Part shown: positions 59,016-64,000 of the stretch, one piece after another
How the letters are laid out: the number at the start of each line of letters is the position of its first letter
How positions within the stretch are numbered: the first letter of the stretch is position 1
Assembly (NCBI GenBank): GCA_001443375.1
Contig: LDXM01000007.1
Coordinates: 1-64,000 of the forward strand
Length of the DNA stretch: 64,000 bases
Origin: Chloroflexi bacterium CSP1-4
GTDB taxonomy: Bacteria; Chloroflexota; Limnocylindria; Limnocylindrales; CSP1-4
Direction: 5' to 3'
Notes under the pieces: model-generated
What the model saw: the letters and a program-made list of their open reading frames with translations, nothing else
What the model was told of the DNA's origin: nothing
The model's database searches: none
Translations under genes and position numbers: made by a program

Positions 59016-59905
59016 GCGGCCTCCTCCTCGGCTCTCTTCAGGGCAGCCTCGATGGCCCGGCGAACGATGACCGGCACCATCGCCGTCCGGTAGCGGGCGG
59101 TCGCCCGGACGTCGTCGATCGGGCGGGCGGCAGCGGCGGCCCGCGCTGCAGCGGCGGCCACGCGCTCGGTGGTGGGTAGCTGGCCGCGCAGGGCCGTTTC
59201 TGCGTCGGCGGCGCGCACGACCGTGGGCGCGACCGCGGTCAGCGCGATCCGCGCTTCCGTGCATCGACCGTCGGCGTCGAGTGCGACGAGGACGGCGGCA
59301 CCGACGACCGCGATCTCCATCGAGGCGCGGTAGTCGAGGCGGAGGTAGGCCGAGCCCACGCGGCCGGCCGGCTGCGGCGGCACGGTCACGCCGGTGAGCA
59401 GCTCGCCGGGCGCCAGCGCCGTCCGCGCCGGACCGAGCAGGAAGTCGGCGAGCGGCAGGCCTCGGGTCCCGCTCGCCGAGCGCAGCTCGACCGAGGCGTC
59501 GTAGACGAGGAGCGGCGCCCCGCTCTCCATGGCCGGGGACGCGTTGCACAGGTTGCCGCCCAGGGTGCCGACGTGGCGCGTGGCGGGCGAACCGACCAGC
59601 GCGGCGGCATCGGCGAGGGCGGTCCAGCGGCGCCGGACGAGATCCGACCGTTCGAGGTCCGCATGGGTCACGAGCGCCCCGAGGGCCAGCCCGCCGAACG
59701 GCGAGCCTTCGATCGTGGCCAGCTCGCTCAAGCGGTGGATGGCCACGAGCGCGGTCGGCAACTGGCGCCGGCCGCCGCGAGCGGCGACGACGAGGTCCGT
59801 GCCCCCGGCCACTACCCCTGCGTCGTTCCCCAGCTCGGCGAGCAGCGCGATGGCCTCGTCCAACGACGCCGGTGCGTGATAGGTGCGGCCCACGGCGACG
59901 GCCAC
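59012..59905 (-). CDS. Molybdenum hydroxylase medium subunit (FAD-binding)
   Basis: A 297-aa FAD-binding subunit of the CoxM/XdhB type. FAD motifs VVAGGTDLVV (about 32-41) and RHVGTLGGNLCNASPAMES are clear. The C-terminal domain starts near 185. It takes electrons from the iron-sulfur subunit. The GTG start abuts the large-subunit TGA, and its stop overlaps the small-subunit start, so all three are translationally coupled in the order large-medium-small. Confidence 0.92.
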   Translation of the reverse strand: MAVAVGRTYHAPASLDEAIALLAELGNDAGVVAGGTDLVVAARGGRRQLPTALVAIHRLSELATIEGSPFGGLALGALVTHADLERSDLVRRRWTALADAAALVGSPATRHVGTLGGNLCNASPAMESGAPLLVYDASVELRSASGTRGLPLADFLLGPARTALAPGELLTGVTVPPQPAGRVGSAYLRLDYRASMEIAVVGAAVLVALDADGRCTEARIALTAVAPTVVRAADAETALRGQLPTTERVAAAAARAAAAARPIDDVRATARYRTAMVPVIVRRAIEAALKRAEEEAA

Positions 59906-62185
59906 TCAGGCGTCCTCGCCGGCGAGTGCGGCCCAGACCCGGACCGGGGTCATGGGCAGGTGCCGGACCCGGACCCCGGTCGCAGCCGCGATGGCATTGG
60001 CCACCGCCGCCGCGGTGGGCACCACCGGTGGCTCGCCGACGCCCTTCGAGCCATACGGCCCGCCATCGGCCGCGGGCGCATCCACGAACGCGATCTTCAT
60101 AGCCGGCACGTCGGCCGCCGTCTGGAGCTTGTAGTCGAGGAGGTGCGGGTTCGCCTGGTTGCCGTCGCGGAACACGGTGCCCTCGCTGAGCGCGATGCCG
60201 AGGCCGTGGACGATGCCGCCCTCGACCTGGCCTTCGACGCCGATCGGGTTGAGGACCCGCCCGAACTCATGGCCGGCGGCCACCTCCAGCACGCGCACGA
60301 CGCCGGTCTCGCGGTCGACCCGGACGCGAGCGGCGTGGGCGAAGAAGGCCGGGGCGGCGAAGGCCGGGAACGCGACCCGCCCGGCGCACGACCCGCCGAG
60401 GCTGTCGGGCATCTTCGGTGCGGGCGGGTTGCCCTGGCCGGTGATCAGCTCGCCGTCGTCCTGGGCACGCCTGGCCAGCGCCGCGATCACGACCGACCGA
60501 CCGGGCGCGTCCTTCGCGCGCACCACGCCCTCCACCAGCTCGAGGTCGAGCGGATTCGCCTCCAGCTCGTCCGCCGCCATGCGCAGCAGCCGGTCGCGGA
60601 TCTGCGCCGACGCGGCCAGGACCGCGCGGCCCACGTTGAACGTGGTCTGGCTGCCCGAGCTGCCCGAGTCGAAGGCGCCCGCGTCGGTGTCCTGGTAGAC
60701 GAGCGAGATGCGTTCGGGCGCGAGGCCCAGCTCCTCGGCGGCGAGAAGCGCGAGGCCCATGACGCTGCCCGAGCCGTTCTCCTGGGCGCCGGTGACGACC
60801 GTTGCCGAGCCATCGGCGTTGAGCTTGATGTAGCAGCCCGCAGGGCCGGGTGCGCTGAACCACCAGCCGACGGCCAGGCCCATCCCGTCGCCGGGCGGCA
60901 GCGGCCGGCCCCAGCCGATGAGGCGGGCGGCCTCGAGCAGGCTCTCCCGTGCGCCGATCTTCTCGAAGCGTTGGCCGGTGGGGCCCTCGTCGCCCTCTGC
61001 GACGATGTTGCGGAGGCGGAACTCGAGCTTGTCGAGGCCAAGCCGCTCGGCGATGGCATCCACGTGCTGCTCGAGTGCCCAGCAGACCTGCGGGCCCGAA
61101 GGTGCCCGGGTGGAGCCGGCCGGTGTCCGGTTCGAGTAGACGGTGCGTCCCTCGACGAGCATGTTCGGGTGGCGATAGGGCCCGGCGGCCATCATCGTGG
61201 CGATCTCGGTGATGACCGGGCCGTGGGTCGCATAGGCGCCGGTGTCGAGGATGAGGCTCGCCTCGTGCGCGACGATCGTGCCGTCACGCCGCACGCCGGT
61301 GCGGAACGTGGCGATGATGCCGTGGCGGGCCATGTCGGTGGCGGTGAACTCCTGGCGCCGGTCGAACACGAGGCGCACCGGCCGCCGCGCGGCGCGGGCC
61401 AGGGCCGCCACATGAGCTTCGAAATGGAACTCGCACTTCCCGCCGAAGCCGCCGCCGAGGTGGGGGACGACGACGCGGACTGCGCTCTCGGGCAGCTCGA
61501 GCGTCCTGGTCAACCCGTTGCGCGCCGGGAACGGCGTCTGCGTCGTGCTCCACACGGTGACCCGGTCACCCTCCCACTGGGCGAGGACCGCGTGGGGCTC
61601 GATGGGGACGGGATGCGACATGTCGGCGACGTAGCGGCCCTCGACGATCTCGTCGGCTGCGGCGAAGCCGGCCTCGATGTCGCCCTTGACGATGTTCACA
61701 AAGCCGCAGTCGTTGCCGTCGCGGACGATCCCGTCGTTGGCGCTGTAGTCCTGCCAGTCCTCGTGGACGAGCGGCGCGCCGGGCGCCAGGGCGGCCTCGG
61801 GATCGAGGACCGGGGGCAGCGCCTCGAGTTCGACCTCGATGAGCCGGCAGGCCCGGTCGGCCAACTCGGGCGTCAGGGCCGCCACGGCAGCCAGGATCTC
61901 GCCTTCGAAGCGCACGACTTCGTGGGCGAACAGCGTCCGGTCCTCGACCGCCGCGCCGAAGCGGACGAAGGGGACGTCGTCCTGCGTGAGGACGGCCAGG
62001 ACGCCCGGCAGGGCGCGCGCCGCGGACACGTCGAGGCGCCGGATCCGGGCCCGCGGGACGCCGGCGTGGAGGAAGGCGGCATGGAGCATCCCGGGCAGCA
62101 CCAGGTCGGCCGCGTAGCGCGCCTGACCGGTCACCTTGGGGAGGCCGTCCGCCCGGACGAACCGCCGTCCCAACACCCGACTCAT
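59906..62185 (-). CDS. Molybdenum hydroxylase large (catalytic) subunit
   Basis: A 759-aa subunit of the xanthine dehydrogenase/CO dehydrogenase family that binds molybdopterin cytosine dinucleotide. SRVLGRRFVRADGLPKVTGQARYAAD is the family opening. GGGFGGKCEFHFE and GSKGVGEPPVVPTAAAVANAI are cofactor-binding motifs. The loop equivalent to the CO dehydrogenase AYxCSFR motif reads AGSTRAPSGPQ, so it is neither CoxL form I nor form II; the substrate is open (an N-heterocycle, aldehyde or CoA-linked aromatic is possible). ATG 62185 was chosen by homology; the track's extension to 62641 includes unrelated sequence and the microprotein frame. Confidence 0.9.
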   Translation of the reverse strand: MSRVLGRRFVRADGLPKVTGQARYAADLVLPGMLHAAFLHAGVPRARIRRLDVSAARALPGVLAVLTQDDVPFVRFGAAVEDRTLFAHEVVRFEGEILAAVAALTPELADRACRLIEVELEALPPVLDPEAALAPGAPLVHEDWQDYSANDGIVRDGNDCGFVNIVKGDIEAGFAAADEIVEGRYVADMSHPVPIEPHAVLAQWEGDRVTVWSTTQTPFPARNGLTRTLELPESAVRVVVPHLGGGFGGKCEFHFEAHVAALARAARRPVRLVFDRRQEFTATDMARHGIIATFRTGVRRDGTIVAHEASLILDTGAYATHGPVITEIATMMAAGPYRHPNMLVEGRTVYSNRTPAGSTRAPSGPQVCWALEQHVDAIAERLGLDKLEFRLRNIVAEGDEGPTGQRFEKIGARESLLEAARLIGWGRPLPPGDGMGLAVGWWFSAPGPAGCYIKLNADGSATVVTGAQENGSGSVMGLALLAAEELGLAPERISLVYQDTDAGAFDSGSSGSQTTFNVGRAVLAASAQIRDRLLRMAADELEANPLDLELVEGVVRAKDAPGRSVVIAALARRAQDDGELITGQGNPPAPKMPDSLGGSCAGRVAFPAFAAPAFFAHAARVRVDRETGVVRVLEVAAGHEFGRVLNPIGVEGQVEGGIVHGLGIALSEGTVFRDGNQANPHLLDYKLQTAADVPAMKIAFVDAPAADGGPYGSKGVGEPPVVPTAAAVANAIAAATGVRVRHLPMTPVRVWAALAGEDA

Positions 62186-62234
62186 CGCGGCCTTCTCGTC
62201 GCCCGGCGTGACCGAGCGCCTGATCAGCGGTGCG

Positions 62235-62306
62235 TCAGGTCTTCGGCGTCTTCGGCGCCTTCGGCTTCTTCGGCTTCGGCGGCCGCTTCGGCGTCTTGTC
62301 ACCCAT
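62235..62306 (-). CDS. Lysine/proline-rich microprotein, 23 aa
   Basis: A 23-residue peptide, MGDKTPKRPPKPKKPKAPK..., made of KP/PK repeats; it is very basic. The start ATG 62306 has a strong AGGAGGT box 5 nt upstream, and the stop is 49 nt before the hydroxylase large subunit, so it is probably the first gene of that operon. It may be a nucleic-acid or polyanion-binding peptide, or a leader peptide whose translation controls the operon. The track shows it only as the tail of a longer ORF. Confidence 0.6.
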   Translation of the reverse strand: MGDKTPKRPPKPKKPKAPKTPKT

Positions 62307-62395
62307 CTGGGACCTCCTCGTTCGCGTGAGGGGGGCGCGACCCGCCCGGCATCCGGGTCGGTCGACCAGGCGACACGCGGCACCTGCTCGGCGAC

Positions 62396-62401
62396 ACGAT
62401 A
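62396..62401 (-). promoter_or_regulatory. Candidate -10 box of the microprotein-hydroxylase operon
   Basis: TATCGT on the minus strand about 90 nt before the microprotein start is the only AT-rich hexamer in the region. No -35 is evident. Confidence 0.35.
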
Positions 62402-62480
62402 CCCGAACACGGGTCTCCCGCACCGGTCCTGCGCGCCACTCCCCACCGACGGGATCCGCAGCGAGCACCCCTGGCCGGCC

Positions 62481-62726
62481 GGCTCACCCGGCAGCAGCGG
62501 CGCCATCAAGCAGGCCGTCGCGGCCGGCTTGGGGATCACGGTCATCTCGCACTGGGCGATCGAGAAGGAGCTCCAGCGTGGTCGTCTGGTCGTCCTCGAC
62601 GTCGAGGGCTTTCCGCTCGAGCGACGGTGGTCGCTGGTCAACCTTCGGGCACGCCGCCTCTCACCGGCCGCTCGCCTGTGTCGCTCGTTCCTCGCCGACT
62701 ATGCGGCTGCCCACGGCGCCGGCTGA
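62481..62726 (+). pseudogene. LysR-type regulator remnant (C-terminal fragment)
   Basis: An 81-codon plus-strand frame ending at 62726 matches the end of a LysR effector-binding domain: GAIKQAVAAGLGITVIS, then GRLVVLDVEGFPLERRW and RLSPAARLCRSFLADY. There is no DNA-binding domain upstream; the preceding 170 nt are non-coding in this frame apart from the microprotein region on the other strand. A LysR regulator of the adjacent hydroxylase operon has probably been lost. No start with a ribosome-binding site exists for the fragment. Confidence 0.7.
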
Positions 62727-62839
62727 TCGGCTCCCTCGGCGCAGCGGGCGCTGCTCCGCCGAGCGCAAGGGCCGGACGGCTCTGGCCGCCGGGCCCGGCC
62801 CTCGATAGCGTGACGTGGTGAAGAGGAGGGCTGTCGGGC

Positions 62840-63343
62840 GTGTCAGAAGCGACCATCCGCCAGTGTCACTTCCCGGGCGATCTCGTCTACGACGTGGAGC
62901 GCGACCTGTGGGCGCGGCAGGATGGCGACGGGACGCTGGTGCTGGGGCTCACGGACGTCGGCCAGTCGCGGGCCGGGCACATCCAGGTGGTGAGCTTCTC
63001 TCGCCGCGCGCGGTCGGGGACGGTCGATCGTGGCGACGCGCTCGCGGTCCTGGAGAGCGCGAAGTGGGTGGGACCGGTCACGGGCCCCGTGGCCGGGTTG
63101 GTGGTCGCGCTGAACGAGGTGCTCCTCGTCCGGCCGAAGCTGATCAACCTCGACCCCTACGGCCGCGGCTGGATCGTCCGTCTCCGACCGGCTTCGGGCG
63201 AGGCTCTCGCCTTGGTCGACGGCTGGGTGCGCGGGCAGGAGGCCCTCGAGCGCTACGAGGCCAAGCTGCGGCTGCCGTTCCGCTCGGTGGCCGGGGTGGA
63301 CGAGGACTTCTGGTGCGTCCACTGCAACGAGTGGGACGTATGA
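62840..63343 (+). CDS. GcvH-like lipoyl carrier with C-terminal CxxC tail
   Basis: A 167-aa protein. The core (about 14-115) is that of the glycine cleavage H protein: LVLGLTDVGQSRAGHIQVVSF, then the lipoylation site LESAKWVGPVTGPVAG with Lys75, and NLDPYGRGWIVRLRP. H proteins are about 125-130 aa; here about 50 residues follow, ending DFWCVHCNEWDV with Cys159 and Cys162 six residues from the end. No other glycine cleavage gene is nearby. The stop overlaps the next start (ATGA), and that gene encodes a thioredoxin-fold protein. A role as a lipoyl-dithiol redox carrier is inferred. It starts with GTG, 12 nt after GAGGAGGG. Confidence 0.78.
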   Translation: MSEATIRQCHFPGDLVYDVERDLWARQDGDGTLVLGLTDVGQSRAGHIQVVSFSRRARSGTVDRGDALAVLESAKWVGPVTGPVAGLVVALNEVLLVRPKLINLDPYGRGWIVRLRPASGEALALVDGWVRGQEALERYEAKLRLPFRSVAGVDEDFWCVHCNEWDV

Positions 63344-63600
63344 CCCCTCGGATCGAGCTGTTCACCCACCCCGTCTGCAGCGGCTGTCGCGAGGCGCTGC
63401 TGGCGCTGTCCGAGCTGGAGAGGGCGGGGGAGATCGAGCTGGTGCTCTGGAGCCTCGCCATCCCCTCCGGACGCGCGCGCGGGGCCGAGGCCGGCGTGAC
63501 GAGCGTCCCCACCGTGATCGTCGCCGGGGAGACCCGGGAGCTGGCCACGCGCCAGACGCTGGAGCGCCTGATCGACGAATTGCGCGAGCCCCGGCTCTGA
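63340..63600 (+). CDS. Glutaredoxin/thioredoxin-fold protein (CSGC)
   Basis: An 86-aa thioredoxin-fold protein. IELFTHPVCSGCREALLAL holds the CxxC active site right after the first strand; VTSVPTVIVAG has the cis-proline of the fold; and RQTLERLIDEL is the last helix. This is a complete minimal Grx/Trx. Its ATG overlaps the stop of the GcvH-like gene by 4 nt, so the two are translated together. Confidence 0.85.
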   Translation: MTPRIELFTHPVCSGCREALLALSELERAGEIELVLWSLAIPSGRARGAEAGVTSVPTVIVAGETRELATRQTLERLIDELREPRL

Positions 63601-63602
63601 AC

Positions 63603-63663
63603 CCGGCCTGCGTCAGCGCCGGGCCCTGGCGCCCCTTCAGGTCCGGGGCGGGCCGCAGGCCGG
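63603..63663. terminator. Long-range hairpin between convergent genes
   Basis: CCGGCCTGCG (63603-63612) pairs perfectly with CGCAGGCCGG (63654-63663), enclosing a smaller GCGCC/GGCGC hairpin. It spans the gap between the thioredoxin-fold gene and the convergent membrane-protein gene, the 3' end of which is included. No T tract. Confidence 0.35.
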
Positions 63664-64000
63664 TCGCGACCTCATCCGGTCCGCAAGGATGATCGACCCC
63701 CAGATCACGATGCCGGTGAGGAAGACGCCGATCGTCGCCCCGACGTCGGTCAGGCGCTCCGGCGCGAGCAGGAGGAGCAGGCCCAGGCCGAGCATGAGCA
63801 GGCCGCTCAGCAACTTGAGCCTGCGCATCTCCCGCTCGCTGATGCCGCGGGAGCCCAGCTTCCAGGTGAAGAAGGCGACCACCGCCAGCAGCGGAGCGAC
63901 ATACACGACGTTGTACAGCAGCAGGTACGCGTAGTAGGTCCCGAGGGGGAGGCTCGACAGCGTCAGCACCCGGGTGAAGACGACCGGGAAGCCGCCCGTG
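63637..64000 (-). CDS. Partial membrane protein, probable CcdA/DsbD-like C-terminus
   Basis: The frame is open through the right edge, so the start lies outside the window; the GTG at 63969 is internal. The visible 120 residues start GGFPVVFTRVLTL and contain three membrane segments: LYNVVYVAPLLAVVAFF, LLSGLLMLGLGLLLLL and TIGVFLTGIVIWGSII. A YNxVYVxPLL stretch and closing basic tail resemble the last helices of CcdA/DsbD-type thiol transporters; this is recognition by eye. If right, it would deliver electrons to CxxC proteins, fitting the neighbouring thioredoxin-fold gene. Confidence 0.5.
   Translation of the reverse strand, partial: TGGFPVVFTRVLTLSSLPLGTYYAYLLLYNVVYVAPLLAVVAFFTWKLGSRGISEREMRRLKLLSGLLMLGLGLLLLLAPERLTDVGATIGVFLTGIVIWGSIILADRMRSRPACGPPRT

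Noticed and set aside
59906-62185. Aerobic CO dehydrogenase (coxL) assignment
   Set aside because: The active-site loop is AGSTRAPSGPQ rather than AYxCSFR or AYxGAGR, so only the broader molybdenum hydroxylase family is supported.

Overview
The window is GC-rich, densely packed bacterial chromosome. Gene content and order (S6-SSB-S18, ileS-type synthetase-lspA-rluD-gmk-priA, def-fmt-rlmN-rpe-dtd, Asp23-FakA-recG-rsmD-coaD, yceD-rpmF-plsX-nusB-acpP-rnc-smc-ftsY-ffh, rpsP-khpA-rimM-trmD-rplS-rnhB), frequent GTG starts and many 1-14 nt gene overlaps fit a member of the Chloroflexota, probably one of its uncultured high-GC soil or freshwater lineages. That assignment is inference from gene order and protein flavour; no 16S gene is present. 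No CRISPR array, insertion sequence or prophage was seen.

Layout. 0-2.6 kb: a small unknown protein, tRNA-Leu(TAA), thymidine kinase, and a CpaE-like receiver-ATPase fusion. 2.6-4.0 kb: rpsF-ssb-rpsR behind a probable S6:S18-binding leader. 4.0-9.1 kb: a TSUP/DUF1634 transporter pair, a cation/Ca exchanger, branched-chain aminotransferase and a convergent LytR-CpsA-Psr protein. 9.2-21.2 kb: two co-directional housekeeping runs covering isoleucyl-type tRNA ligase, lipoprotein signal peptidase, pseudouridine synthase, guanylate kinase, PriA, deformylase, Met-tRNA formyltransferase, RlmN, a two-domain ribulose-phosphate epimerase and D-aminoacyl-tRNA deacylase. 21.3-43 kb: rpmB divergent from a long plus-strand run for envelope lipid metabolism, RNA processing, chromosome condensation, the SRP pathway and ribosome assembly. 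43-53.3 kb is accessory: a coiled-coil protein, tRNA-Gly(TCC), a glycosidase-like lipoprotein, and two divergent class III cyclase/AAA/TPR proteins, one broken by two single-base frameshifts. 53.3-64 kb is metabolic: an AcoX-LplA-E1alpha-E1beta-E2 cluster for a lipoate-dependent 2-oxoacid or acetoin dehydrogenase, a convergent molybdenum hydroxylase operon with a lysine/proline-rich microprotein at its head, a LysR remnant, and a GcvH-like protein with a C-terminal CxxC whose gene overlaps that of a thioredoxin-fold protein.

Transcription signals stand out because the background is so GC-rich. TANNNT boxes, often TATACT or TACACT, recur at gene borders. Several lie exactly 7-8 nt before an ATG that has no Shine-Dalgarno sequence, which points to leaderless mRNAs for ilvE, def, the ileS-like gene, the LCP gene and an 11-codon ORF coupled to rnhB.

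Most notable points: the GcvH-CxxC/thioredoxin pair; an apparent AUC start codon in the coiled-coil gene after coaD; RNase HII lacking its GRG motif; an IleRS-like enzyme with altered HIGH and KMSKS motifs; the epimerase-DUF2007-like fusion; and a near-palindromic -10 element shared by two divergent genes.
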